Assembly: GCA_016872755.1 (NCBI GenBank)
Contig: VGZE01000003.1
Coordinates: forward strand, 1 to 64,000
Reading direction: 5' to 3'
Origin: Planctomycetota bacterium
GTDB taxonomy: Bacteria > Planctomycetota > UBA1135 > GCA-002686595
DNA length: 64,000 nucleotides
The notes beneath the pieces were generated by a model. The model saw nothing but the letters and a program-made list of their open reading frames with translations, did not search any database and was not told where the DNA came from. Shown piece after piece: positions 17,304-25,799 of the stretch. Position numbers and translations under genes: made by a program. The number at the start of each line of letters is the position of its first letter. The first letter of the stretch is position 1.

Positions 17304-19546
17304 GGCTGGATCGTCACCGCGACCCCGCGCGAGGCCGATAGCCCCGCGGGTCCGCACGCGTCGAGCCATGCGCTCTGCGCGAACAGGGTCAGACCGGCGA
17401 GCCCGGCGTCATTGGGAATTCCGATCGGCTTCTGCGCGAGCCCGGTCGGACCCGCGAGCGCGGGGTAGAGCAGCGCCGGCGGCGTGAAGACCTCGATGTT
17501 CGCGGTGATGCCGAGCAGCGTCAGGCTCGCGGGCGCCGAACCGACCGCGAACACGCCGGGCGCGTTCGGCGCGGTGTTCGTCGTCGCCAGTGCGAAGCCC
17601 GGAGTGTTCACTTTCGGCACCGTGTTCGCCGCCAGCACCGGCGCGCCCGCGCAGCCGTTCGTCGCGACCCCGTAGGGCACGAGCGGGCCGCCCGCCTCGA
17701 CGCGCTCGACCGACAGCCGCAGCTCCGCGGGGCCGAAGGGCAGGTTCGGGATCGTCAGGACGCCGCTCGCGTCGGCCTGGATCGCGGCCGAGAAGACGAT
17801 CGTGAACGGCGCGTTGACGAGCGCGAGCTCGACCCAAGCCGGTTCGTGCGGCGCGAGCGCGAACGTCTGCAGCCTGCGCAGCGTGACGCTCGCGCGCGCG
17901 GTCGGCGCCGGCGCATTGTCGGCGGGAAAGGCAGCCGTCGTTTCGAGCCACAGCTCGCAGGACCAGGCATCGGCGGTGTCGACGATCGAACTCGTGTCCC
18001 AGTCGAACCAGCCGCCCCAGGAGCCCCACGGCGCGCCATTGGCGGGCACCACCGGATCGCCCGGATCGGGTTGTTGCTGCGGCACCGCGAGGTTGTGGTC
18101 GACGTCGTGGAAGGCCGGGAACGACTGGTCGTTGCGATAGCGCGTCAGGTACTGCGCGGCGAACTTCGGCGAGCCGTTGAAGTGCGCGCCGGCCCAGCCG
18201 GTCGGGCTTCCGGCGGTGTGGCCGCGCTCGTCCCACCAGATCGCTCCGCCCATGCGCCATGCATTGAACGCGTCGTAGCTCGGCGGCTTGCCGTCCCACA
18301 AGGCCTTCGTGTCGGTCGTGCCGTCGACGAAGCGCTGGTACGGGAGGTCGACGGTCGCGTACAGCGTCGTCGGCAGGTAGATGTCGTAGAAGCCGATCGC
18401 TCCTGGCAGCGTCGTCGGCAAGTTCTGCTCGAACGTGCCGAACATCGCCGGGCCGTCGTCGTTCATCACGTTCGTCGGCATCACGTACGACAGGCTCGCG
18501 GACAGCCGCTCGGGGTACGCGCGAGCGAACAAGTGCGTGCCGCGGCCTCCCCCGGACAGGCCCGACAGCGCGGTGCGCTGCGGATCGACGCCGCGAGCAT
18601 CCTGCATCCAGTCCATGATCCAGTTGAGGCGCCGTTGCGAGTAGTTGGCGACGAGCGTGCCTTCGGCGGGCACGAGCGTGATGTCCTCGAAGCGGTCGTA
18701 GTTGTCGCAGTGGCCGAACCACCCGGCGGTGTTCGACACGACGTTCGAGCCGACGCGCAGGTACATGTGCGAGTCGGGCGTCACGTACAGACCGTTCTCG
18801 ACGTGCTGGTTCATCTGGTGCGCGCCGCTCGTCGACGGCCGGTAGTTCCAGTACGAGCCGCCGCCGCCGTGCAGGAAGACCACGCCCGGCATCGGCGCGG
18901 CGGGCAGGCCGATCGTCGGCTCGAACACCGTGAACAGGTGCGCGGTGCCGTTGCCGGAGGCGCTCTCCATCACCGGGAAGTCGGCGCGGCCGGACTCGTG
19001 ATCGTCACGGCCGTCGACCCACAGCGCGAGGATCTCGTACGGATGGCCGGCATCGAAGCCGGTCTTCTGCACGTGCGGCACGACCTCATCGAGGTTCTGC
19101 ACGATTGGGCCGGTGCTCGTGAACGGGCCGGTCGCGAAGTTCTCCGTCTTCACGACCGCGAAGTACTCGGGTACGGCCTCGTGCGGCGTGTAAACGAACA
19201 GGCCCTGGCCGGACAGCAGCGCGAGCGGCGCGCCACCCGCGTCGGGGATCGTCCAGGTGGCGCCAGGATGCGACTGATTGAGCCGCGCGGCCTTCCAGTC
19301 CTGCGGATAGAGCCGACCGATGCGCTCGGCGGCCTGCAACTCGCCCAGCGTCGAGATCGGCGCGCTCGAGCGGTAGATCGACACGCTCTCGGTGCCCGTG
19401 AAGGTCAGGTTGTCGTCCCAGACCAGCCAGGTCTGGCCGTCACGGTTCCAGCCGGACAGGTTCTGCTGGGCGGCGCTGGAGCCGGCGAGCAGCAGCAAGG
19501 GCAGGGCGCGGGCGAGTGAGGATGCGAAAGAACTGGAGATCTTCAT
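17300..19546 (-). CDS. Secreted serine esterase/PHB-depolymerase-like hydrolase with conserved C-terminal domain
   Basis: 748 aa. Start ATG at 19546 chosen because it begins a signal peptide (SSFASSLARALPLLLLAGSSAAQ). A central alpha/beta-hydrolase region has PGVVFLHGGGGSYWNY (oxyanion loop) and the nucleophile elbow TALSGLSGGGRGTHLF (G-x-S-x-G). VDHNLAVP may hold the catalytic His. Such secreted esterases hydrolyse polyester, feruloyl or acetyl groups; the substrate is unknown. The last about 120 residues (from GVATNGCAGAPVLAAN) are the C-terminal domain shared with the FG-GAP protein and the protein at 14785. Its TAG stop lies in the end of the inverted-repeat element, so the extreme C-terminus may have been altered by insertion. 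Confidence 0.8.
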   Translation of the reverse strand: MKISSSFASSLARALPLLLLAGSSAAQQNLSGWNRDGQTWLVWDDNLTFTGTESVSIYRSSAPISTLGELQAAERIGRLYPQDWKAARLNQSHPGATWTIPDAGGAPLALLSGQGLFVYTPHEAVPEYFAVVKTENFATGPFTSTGPIVQNLDEVVPHVQKTGFDAGHPYEILALWVDGRDDHESGRADFPVMESASGNGTAHLFTVFEPTIGLPAAPMPGVVFLHGGGGSYWNYRPSTSGAHQMNQHVENGLYVTPDSHMYLRVGSNVVSNTAGWFGHCDNYDRFEDITLVPAEGTLVANYSQRRLNWIMDWMQDARGVDPQRTALSGLSGGGRGTHLFARAYPERLSASLSYVMPTNVMNDDGPAMFGTFEQNLPTTLPGAIGFYDIYLPTTLYATVDLPYQRFVDGTTDTKALWDGKPPSYDAFNAWRMGGAIWWDERGHTAGSPTGWAGAHFNGSPKFAAQYLTRYRNDQSFPAFHDVDHNLAVPQQQPDPGDPVVPANGAPWGSWGGWFDWDTSSIVDTADAWSCELWLETTAAFPADNAPAPTARASVTLRRLQTFALAPHEPAWVELALVNAPFTIVFSAAIQADASGVLTIPNLPFGPAELRLSVERVEAGGPLVPYGVATNGCAGAPVLAANTVPKVNTPGFALATTNTAPNAPGVFAVGSAPASLTLLGITANIEVFTPPALLYPALAGPTGLAQKPIGIPNDAGLAGLTLFAQSAWLDACGPAGLSASRGVAVTIQP

Positions 19547-19635
19547 GGCGTTGATCCTGGTAGAGGCGGCTCGTGCGCCGCTGCTCCGAATTGGCTTCGA
19601 AATTCGCACGAACCCGCGTGCGTCAGGTGCCGATT

Positions 19636-21915
19636 CTAACGCACATACTCGAAAGGCACGGTCGCGTCGATCTTGCCGTACCACAGGACGTCGTACTGCG
19701 TCGAACGCAGCGCGACATCGCGGTCGCTCTCGAAATACACGCGCATGCGCAGGTCCTGCGATTCGAGCGCCCGCTGCACCTCATCACGACCCTCCCGCGG
19801 AATCGGCGACATGCGGAGCGCAAGCGTCAGCTCGAGCCGCGCGCCGGCATCCACCGCGCTCAGCGGCGCTGCATCGAGCTGGAACGTGCCGCTGGCCAGC
19901 GGAGCCTCCGCCCCCTCGAGGAACAGCATGACCCGGCCCGCGAACGGAGCCGGCCGCAGCATGCTCGGCAAGTGCAGCGTGCAGATCGCGCCCTCCTCGC
20001 CCGAGGGGTCCTCGCGCAGCTCGATGCGTCCGCCGAGCGGCGCCAACGCAGGCTGCATCAGTTCGTCCAGCCCGACGACGGCCTTCGGATAATCAGCCGG
20101 ATACGTCGGATGCACGATCAGGCCCCCGTGCTGCAACGGCACGCGGATCAGCGTGCCTGTCGTGCGGCCCGGACGGCACACGCGCACCGTCACCTCGTGC
20201 TGCAGCGTCGTCGAGATCGGCGCGTTGCTCGCGAGCTCGGATGCCGACAGACCGAGCACCTGCGCCGTGTCGAGCGCGAAGCGCAGCTCGCACGTGCGCA
20301 CCGCGATGTTCGGAAACACCTGCTCGCCCGTCGAGAAGTGCGGCGCCCTGCCGTCTCGCGCGATCGAGATCCAAGCGCTGACCTCGACGTCAGGGGGCAC
20401 GTTCTCGGCCACGTCCACCCGTACCGGCACCTCGTAGAGGAGCGGCAGGTCTCGCGCGAGCACCGAGCGCAAGTCGAGATCGATCCTCGTCACCTCGTGC
20501 AGTCGGCGCACACCGGCAGGATGCTGTTCGTCCGCGAGCTCCGCGAGCTCGGTTGCGCTCAGCGGTCCGATCCGTCGCGCGAGCTCCGCGGTCGCGAGCG
20601 CTTGCAGCTGCTGCTCTTCCGCGGCGCGCCTCGCGGCAGCGGCGGCTTCGAGCTGACGCGCGGCCGAACTGCGATACAAGAAGAACAGGAGTGCGAATCC
20701 GAGCAGCATCGCCGCGGCGCCGAGCCACAGCAGCGTCGTCCAGCGCAGACCACTGCGCCTGCTCCCCGCCTCGCTCGACGCATTCGCGCCGGCCATGGCG
20801 GCCGGAAGCGACGGCGGAACGATGCGGGCGGCTGGTGCGGCCGGCGCGGCCGGGGCGAGCGTCGCGGCGCGCTCGAGCTCGTCCCAGCGCGCGGCCAGGT
20901 CGCGCAGGTCGGACGCGAACGCGGCCGCCGACGGGTAGCGCTGCTCGGGTTGATGCGCGAGCGCGCGCAGGAGCACCTGCTCCAGCGCCGGCGTGATCGC
21001 CGCCTCGACCGCGCGCGGCGGCACGATCCGTCCCTCGGAGACCTCCGACAGGTACTCGCTGCTCGTCTCGCCGCGGTACGGGAAGCGCAGCGTGACGAGC
21101 TCGTAGAGCGTGACGCCGAGCGAGTACACGTCGCTGCGCCCGTCGATCGGCTGCACGCGCCGGAAGGCCTGCTCCGGGCTCATGTAGCGAGGCGAGCCGA
21201 AGATCTCGCCCGACAAGGTCAGCGTGTCACGCCCCTCCTCCGACGCCAGTCCGAAATCGGTCAGTCGCGGCGTGCCATCCTGCTCGAGCAGGATGTTCGC
21301 GGGCTTCACGTCGCGGTGCACGATGCCCTGGCCGTGCGCGTAGGCGAGCGCCTCGGCGACCCGCGCGGCCAGTTCGACCGACCAGCGCCGACGCATCGAC
21401 GGCTCGCTCGGCAACGCGCCGACCACGCCCGCGCGCAGGTCGGCGATCACGGCGGCCAGCGAACGCCCTTCGACGAGCTCGAGCGCGAAGAACGGCGTGC
21501 CGCTGACCTCGCCATACGCATAGACCGGCACGATGCCCGGGTGGCGCAGGCGCGCTGCCGCCTCGGCCTCGCGTCGAAAGCGCAGCGCGAGTGCGCTGCT
21601 GCCGCCCAGCGCCGGCGGCAGGATCTTCAGCGCGACGCGGCGCTTGAGCGAGAGCTGCACGGCCTCGTAGACGATGCCCATGCCGCCGCGGCCGAGCTCG
21701 CGCACGATCTCGAACTCACCCAAGCGCGCGGGCGGTGTCACCGGCGCGCTGTCGGCCGAGGCCGGCGCCTCGATCGCTTCGAGCACGCGGAAGAATCCGT
21801 GCAGCGCGGCCGCGTGCTCCGGATGGGCGGCCAGCAGCGCGGAGCGGTCGACGAGCTCGCCGCGGTGCAGCGCGTCGAGCACGGATTCCTGGATGGCTTC
21901 GAGGGTCTCGCTCAT
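19636..21915 (-). CDS. Membrane Ser/Thr protein kinase (PknB/Hanks type)
   Basis: 759 aa. Start ATG overlaps the sigma-factor stop by 4 bases (ATGA). After an N-terminal helical region the kinase domain starts at about residue 67: glycine loop RELGRGGMGIVYE (71-83), VALKIL lysine, catalytic loop GIVHRDVKPANILL (about 197-210), DFGLASE, and YMSPEQAF. A single transmembrane helix (LLWLGAAAMLLGFALLFFLY) lies near 392-412, followed by a short coiled segment and an about 340-residue exported beta-rich region with no recognised domain. It probably senses an envelope signal and phosphorylates cytoplasmic targets, plausibly the coupled ECF sigma factor, as known for planctomycetal ECF-kinase pairs. 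Confidence 0.9.
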   Translation of the reverse strand: MSETLEAIQESVLDALHRGELVDRSALLAAHPEHAAALHGFFRVLEAIEAPASADSAPVTPPARLGEFEIVRELGRGGMGIVYEAVQLSLKRRVALKILPPALGGSSALALRFRREAEAAARLRHPGIVPVYAYGEVSGTPFFALELVEGRSLAAVIADLRAGVVGALPSEPSMRRRWSVELAARVAEALAYAHGQGIVHRDVKPANILLEQDGTPRLTDFGLASEEGRDTLTLSGEIFGSPRYMSPEQAFRRVQPIDGRSDVYSLGVTLYELVTLRFPYRGETSSEYLSEVSEGRIVPPRAVEAAITPALEQVLLRALAHQPEQRYPSAAAFASDLRDLAARWDELERAATLAPAAPAAPAARIVPPSLPAAMAGANASSEAGSRRSGLRWTTLLWLGAAAMLLGFALLFFLYRSSAARQLEAAAAARRAAEEQQLQALATAELARRIGPLSATELAELADEQHPAGVRRLHEVTRIDLDLRSVLARDLPLLYEVPVRVDVAENVPPDVEVSAWISIARDGRAPHFSTGEQVFPNIAVRTCELRFALDTAQVLGLSASELASNAPISTTLQHEVTVRVCRPGRTTGTLIRVPLQHGGLIVHPTYPADYPKAVVGLDELMQPALAPLGGRIELREDPSGEEGAICTLHLPSMLRPAPFAGRVMLFLEGAEAPLASGTFQLDAAPLSAVDAGARLELTLALRMSPIPREGRDEVQRALESQDLRMRVYFESDRDVALRSTQYDVLWYGKIDATVPFEYVR

Positions 21916-22547
21916 GAGGGGGGTCCGGAGGACTGGGGGTCCGGAACTCCCAATGGCGCCGCGGGTGCGCGTGGAGGCGCACATTCCGAGGAATCCGCGT
22001 CCAGCCGGCCCGCGAGCTCGCCGAATGCGCGCGCGACGAGCGCCTTGACCGCCGTTTCACTGCGCCCCATGCGCGCGGCGACCTCCGCGGTCGACAGTCC
22101 TTCCAGATAGCGCAGTCTCAGCGCCTCCGCCTGCGCTTCGGGCAGCTCCAACAGCGCCGCGCGCACTCGGTCTGCGCGCTCGGCGCGCGCGGCCGCGCGG
22201 GTCGGCGAGGTGATGCGGCCGGTCGGGTCGCGCACGAGCGGTTCGGCGCCGCCGCGCTTGTCGGCGGACTCGGCGCGCTGTGCTTCCGACAGCTTGTGGC
22301 GCGCGATGCCGACCAACCAGGCGTAGAACGAGCGCGGTCCGCGCGGCTCGAAGCGGTCCAGCTTGCGCGCCGCCTCGAGCAGCGTCTCCTGCGCCAGGTC
22401 CTCGGCCGGCACGCGCCGGGTGAGCGCCGGCGGTGCGGCCAACGCGATCCACGCGACCAACCGACTGCGGTGACGGCGAAAGACCTCATCGAGCGCGGAG
22501 CGCTCGCCGCCCAACGCGCGCGCGACCCAGTGCTCGGTGTCGCTCAT
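21912..22547 (-). CDS. ECF-type RNA polymerase sigma factor (kinase-linked)
   Basis: 211 aa. Region 2 is visible as LDEVFRRHRSRLVAWI..PAEDLAQETLLEAARKLDRFEPRGPRSFYAWLVGIARHKL and region 4 as LLELPEAQAEALRLRYLEGLSTAEVAARMGRSETAVKALVARAFGEL, a helix-turn-helix binding the -35 element. ATGA overlaps at both ends couple it to the GNAT gene upstream and the Ser/Thr kinase downstream. No anti-sigma gene is adjacent, consistent with control by phosphorylation, as described for kinase-associated ECF groups. That is inference for this protein. The C-terminal about 30 residues are Pro/Ala-rich and variable. Confidence 0.9.
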   Translation of the reverse strand: MSDTEHWVARALGGERSALDEVFRRHRSRLVAWIALAAPPALTRRVPAEDLAQETLLEAARKLDRFEPRGPRSFYAWLVGIARHKLSEAQRAESADKRGGAEPLVRDPTGRITSPTRAAARAERADRVRAALLELPEAQAEALRLRYLEGLSTAEVAARMGRSETAVKALVARAFGELAGRLDADSSECAPPRAPAAPLGVPDPQSSGPPS

Positions 22548-23143
22548 GAGTGGGTGCGAAGGCGCTCGCGCTCGAGCACGGCTCGACCTCTGCCGGACGC
22601 GAGCACTTCCGCGGCACCGCGCAGGGGGATCGGCGCCGCGCCGGTGATCCCGAGCCTGCACTGCCACAGGCCCGTGTCGTGCCACGCGCCGTGCTTGTGG
22701 CCGGCAGCGCGCAGCACGCCGACCGGCTCGAATCCCAGCGCTTCGTGCAGCGCGATGCTGGCGTCGTTGGGCAGGCTGATCACGCCGAGCGCGCTGTGGA
22801 ATCCCTGCAGCCGCATCAAGTCGAGCAGCGCGCGATACAGCGCGCGGCCGATGCCGCGGCGCTGAGCAGCGTGTGCGACGTACACGGTCACTTCGGCCGT
22901 CCAGTCGTAGGCGGGTCGCGCGCGATAGCGCGAGCCGTACGCGTATCCGAGGACTTGCCGCGCCTCGTCGACGGCCAGCAGCCACGGTGCGTGCTTCGAG
23001 TATTCGCGGATTCGATGCGCCATCTCCTCCTGCGCGGGGGCCTCGAGCTCGAAGGTGACGCAGGTGTCGCGGACGTACGGCGCGTAGAGCTTCGCGCAGG
23101 CGGCTGCGTCGGCTTCGGTCGCGGCGCGCAGGCTCACGCTCAT
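22544..23143 (-). CDS. GNAT-family N-acetyltransferase (phosphinothricin acetyltransferase-like)
   Basis: 199 aa. The fold begins LRAATEADAAACAKLYAPYVRDTCVTFELEAP and has the acetyl-CoA pyrophosphate-binding motif AHAAQRRGIGRALYRALL, followed by NDASIALHEALGFEPVGVLRAAGHKHGAWHDTGLWQ, the usual ending of PAT/bar-type GNATs that acetylate small amines or methionine sulfoximine-like compounds. The start ATG is the first after a long GC-rich frame and matches the family start. It overlaps the sigma-factor ATG by 4 bases, so it leads the GNAT-sigma-kinase operon; why an acetyltransferase is coupled to a signalling pair is unclear. Confidence 0.88.
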   Translation of the reverse strand: MSVSLRAATEADAAACAKLYAPYVRDTCVTFELEAPAQEEMAHRIREYSKHAPWLLAVDEARQVLGYAYGSRYRARPAYDWTAEVTVYVAHAAQRRGIGRALYRALLDLMRLQGFHSALGVISLPNDASIALHEALGFEPVGVLRAAGHKHGAWHDTGLWQCRLGITGAAPIPLRGAAEVLASGRGRAVLERERLRTHS

Positions 23144-23511
23144 GGCCGCCCAAGGTAGCGCGCCCGTGGCGCCGCGGTGTCTCGCTCGCGCCCGCAGAAG
23201 AAAGTGGGCGGTGGAGCCGGCTGGCGCCACCGCCCTGGGCCCCCCCGGGCCACTATGGACTCCGTCAGCGTCACCCTTGGGCGTGCAAACGGGTCGCGAG
23301 TTCGTCCAGAGCTTCGCAACCCCCGTGCCGTCAGCCGGAGCCCCTGCGGGGCGGGATGTGGGCCAGGCCGCGTGGCGCGAGCGACACAACGGTGCGCGGA
23401 TGCGGTTTTCGACAGGCTATCCACAATCTGTTGTGGTCCGTTGCCCATCCAAACCGCCATGGGTAGATTGCCCGCGCCCCACCCCCCAGCACCTCGGATC
23501 CGTCCTTCCCG
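23144..23511. other. 368-bp divergent intergenic region
   Basis: This gap separates the minus-strand GNAT-sigma-kinase operon from the plus-strand P-loop gene, so it should hold promoters for both. I see a palindrome and a possible plus-strand promoter at 23421-23469, listed separately. The first 250 bases show nothing I can support: no coding character, no tRNA, no clear minus-strand promoter. Confidence 0.6.
23421..23469 (+). promoter_or_regulatory. Palindrome and possible promoter upstream of the P-loop gene
   Basis: CCACAATCTGTTGTGG (23421-23436) is a perfect inverted repeat with 6-base arms and a 4-base centre. Four bases later come TTGCCC (23441-23446) and TAGATT (23464-23469) with a 17-base spacer, matching the sigma-70 consensus at 4/6 each. 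Transcription would start near 23476, about 36 bases before the ATG at 23512. The palindrome would be well placed as an operator. CTATCCACA within it resembles a DnaA box but stands alone. Confidence 0.35.
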
Positions 23512-24177
23512 ATGTCCGCCCCGCTGCGCATTTACCTCGTAGGAGCCCACTCGACCGGCAAGACGACGCTCGCCCGTTGGGTGCGCGACAACTACCAGGT
23601 TCCGATGATCTCGGAAGTCGCGCGCGGTGTGCTGGCCGAGATGGAGGCCAAGCTCGAAGTGCTGCGCAGCGACATCGACCTCGTCAATCGCTATCAGGTC
23701 GAGGTCTTCCGCCGGCAGATCGAGGCCGAGGAGCAATACAAGGGCTCGTTCGTGTCCGACCGCGCCTTCTGCAACCTCGCCTATGCCGCGCACCACGCGA
23801 CGATCCTGGGCGAGATCGCGACCGATCCGCTGCTGCGCCGCTACATGCAGTCGGTGCAGAGCGGGATCGTGTTCTTCGTGCGCCCGCACCGCGAATTGCT
23901 CACCCAGGACGGAGTGCGCGCGAGCGTCGAGTGGGAAGAGGTCGTGCGCATCGACGGGATGGTCAAGCTGCTGCTCGAGATGTTCAGCATCCCGTACATC
24001 CCGATGGGATCGCTGTCGATGCAGGAACGCGTGCGCTTGATCGAGCGCGTGCTCGCGCTGGCCGGCCTGCACCCGAAGACGCGCACTCCGGAGAAGCTCG
24101 AGCGCGAGCACGACGAAGACGACGGCAACGGCAACGGGAACGGCTCGCGACACGGCAAGATCGGCGGGCTGCGCTGA
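23512..24177 (+). CDS. P-loop ATPase/kinase, NadR-like (AAA_28)
   Basis: 221 aa. MSAPLRIYLVGAHSTGKTTLARWV places the Walker A motif GAHSTGKTT at residues 11-19, as in the ribosylnicotinamide kinase half of NadR and AAA_28 proteins. SEVARGVLAEM and FVSDRAFCNLAYAAHH fit the nucleoside-binding and Walker-B-like positions of that group. There is no nucleotidyltransferase domain. The acidic, Gly/Asn-rich tail (EHDEDDGNGNGNGS) looks disordered. It may phosphorylate a nucleoside-like metabolite, but the substrate is not known. Confidence 0.75.
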   Translation: MSAPLRIYLVGAHSTGKTTLARWVRDNYQVPMISEVARGVLAEMEAKLEVLRSDIDLVNRYQVEVFRRQIEAEEQYKGSFVSDRAFCNLAYAAHHATILGEIATDPLLRRYMQSVQSGIVFFVRPHRELLTQDGVRASVEWEEVVRIDGMVKLLLEMFSIPYIPMGSLSMQERVRLIERVLALAGLHPKTRTPEKLEREHDEDDGNGNGNGSRHGKIGGLR

Positions 24178-24210
24178 ATCGCGCCGGGCGCGGCACCGGC
24201 CTGGGACGCC

Positions 24211-24252
24211 GCGCTAGACTGACACGCGGCGCTAGAATGGGACGTCGCGCTT
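24211..24252. repeat. 18-bp period short tandem repeat upstream of an SGNH gene
   Basis: GCGCTAGACTGACACGCG (24211-24228) is followed by GCGCTAGAATGGGACGTC (24229-24246) and a partial third unit GCGCTT (24247-24252). Each full unit holds a -10-like hexamer (TAGACT, TAGAAT). It lies 30 bases before the TTG start of the next gene, so it may be promoter or operator DNA. Confidence 0.5.
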
Positions 24253-24281
24253 CGTGCGCGCCCTGAGCCCCCCTGAGACCC

Positions 24282-25799
24282 TTGGCCGAGCCGCCTCGAA
24301 CGACCGCGCTCTCGCGCCTGTGCTGGCTGCTGCTGCCGACCGTGCTCGCGCTGTGTGTCTGCGAGCTGGCGCTGGCGCTGCTCGGCCTGGGCGCGGCGGA
24401 GCAGCAGGTCGGGCGCGGCTTCAGCCGCGACGTCTCCTACCTACTCCCGGACCCACAGCGAGCGGGAGCCTGGCGCACGCAGATGTTCCAGGGCGAAGAG
24501 CCCGAGATCTCGATCGCACCCAAGGGCGACGCGCGCCGAGTCGTTCTGTTCGGAGGATCGAACACGGCGCGCTTTCCGGGTGGGAACCTGCGGCAGTTCC
24601 TCGACGCCGCGGGCCCGGATCGCTGGGAGGTGGTCAATCTCGGCCGCAGCGGTTACGGCAGCGCGCGCGTGCTCGTGTTGTTCGAGCAGGCGCTCGCGCT
24701 CGAGCCGGATCTCGTCGTGATCTACTCGGGCCACAACGAGTTCGTCGAGCTCGGCTTCGAGATGCAGATCGAGCGCGAATGGGGCGCGCTCGAACGTCCG
24801 CTGGTGACGGCCGCCTCGAAGCTGCGCACCTTCCACGCGCTGGTGGCGGCCTTCGAGACCGGCGCGACGGCGCCCGCCGGGCGATCGCCGGTCGCTCCTG
24901 AACGCTCGGCCTTCGAGCACGACAAGTTCCGCTCGTTCCAGTACGCGCAGACGCTGCGGCGCCTGCAGGCCTACGAGGCCAATCTCGATCGCATGTGCGC
25001 GCTCGCCCACGAGCGCGGCGTGCCGGTGCTGCTCGGAACCCTGTTCTCGAACGACCTGTCCGCGCCCTTCGTAAGCAACATCGATCCCGCGCTCGGAGCG
25101 GAGGCGCGCCGTCTTGCGATCGAGGGCCTGATGCGCGTGCATGCGGCCTGGCCGGCGCGCTGGAAGGAGATCCTCCCGCGCGAGCCGCCGGTCGTGTTGA
25201 ACCTCGGTGACTGGGAGTTCGGCGACGGCTCCGGCGGCGCGGCACCGGCGCTGCGCGCGCTGCCCGAACCGCTCGCCGCGCGCGGGCCGCTGTGGGCCGA
25301 TCCATCGAAATGGCGAGCGCGAACGCACGAGCTGATGAGCGCTTGGGCTCGCTTTCATGCCGGCCCGACGCCGGACGAGCGGGAGGCGCTGCCGAAGCTC
25401 GCTTCCGAACTCGAGGGCGTGCTCGCGCGCGTGCCCGACCATCCGCTCGCCCACTACCTGCTGGGCCTGTGCCGACTGGCCTCGGGGGAGCCGGAGCGAG
25501 CGCGCGAGTCGCTCGAGCTGGCCGCGCGCTACGACCGCGCGCCGCTCAAGGCGAGTTCGCTCACGAACGAGATCGTGCGGCGCGTCGCAGGCCGCCATCC
25601 CGGTGTCGCTTTGTTCGACTTCGACGAGCTCGTGCGCGCGCGGTCGCCCGATCGGATCGTCGGATTCGAGTTGATGCAGGACCACTGCCACGCGCACGCG
25701 GACACGTACTTGATGCTGATGCGCGATCTCGCGGAGATCATCGCGCGCGAATGGGCCGCGTCGAGCGGGGCGCGCGCAGCAGCGGGAGGCCGGCGATGA
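24282..25799 (+). CDS. SGNH/GDSL-type membrane protein with DUF5989 partner
   Basis: 505 aa, start TTG 24282: no ATG precedes the hydrophobic N-terminal segment (LCWLLLPTVLALCVCELALALL), which must be kept. Block I is atypical, VLFGGSNTARFPG, with Ser in GGS; block III-like IYSGHNEFVELGF and a late DHCHAHAD complete an SGNH-like set. A tetratricopeptide-like stretch (AHYLLGLCRLASGEPERARESLELAARYD) lies near residues 385-425. This architecture (SGNH plus TPR) recurs in Planctomycetota and is thought to act on envelope polymers; the reaction is unknown. Its TGA overlaps the ATG of the DUF5989 gene by four bases. Confidence 0.75.
   Translation: MAEPPRTTALSRLCWLLLPTVLALCVCELALALLGLGAAEQQVGRGFSRDVSYLLPDPQRAGAWRTQMFQGEEPEISIAPKGDARRVVLFGGSNTARFPGGNLRQFLDAAGPDRWEVVNLGRSGYGSARVLVLFEQALALEPDLVVIYSGHNEFVELGFEMQIEREWGALERPLVTAASKLRTFHALVAAFETGATAPAGRSPVAPERSAFEHDKFRSFQYAQTLRRLQAYEANLDRMCALAHERGVPVLLGTLFSNDLSAPFVSNIDPALGAEARRLAIEGLMRVHAAWPARWKEILPREPPVVLNLGDWEFGDGSGGAAPALRALPEPLAARGPLWADPSKWRARTHELMSAWARFHAGPTPDEREALPKLASELEGVLARVPDHPLAHYLLGLCRLASGEPERARESLELAARYDRAPLKASSLTNEIVRRVAGRHPGVALFDFDELVRARSPDRIVGFELMQDHCHAHADTYLMLMRDLAEIIAREWAASSGARAAAGGRR

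Noticed and set aside
23419-23427. CTATCCACA as a DnaA box, with TTGTCCACA near 53468, suggesting a replication origin.
   Set aside because: Each box is single, there is no cluster, no A/T-rich unwinding region, and no dnaA, dnaN or gyrB nearby.
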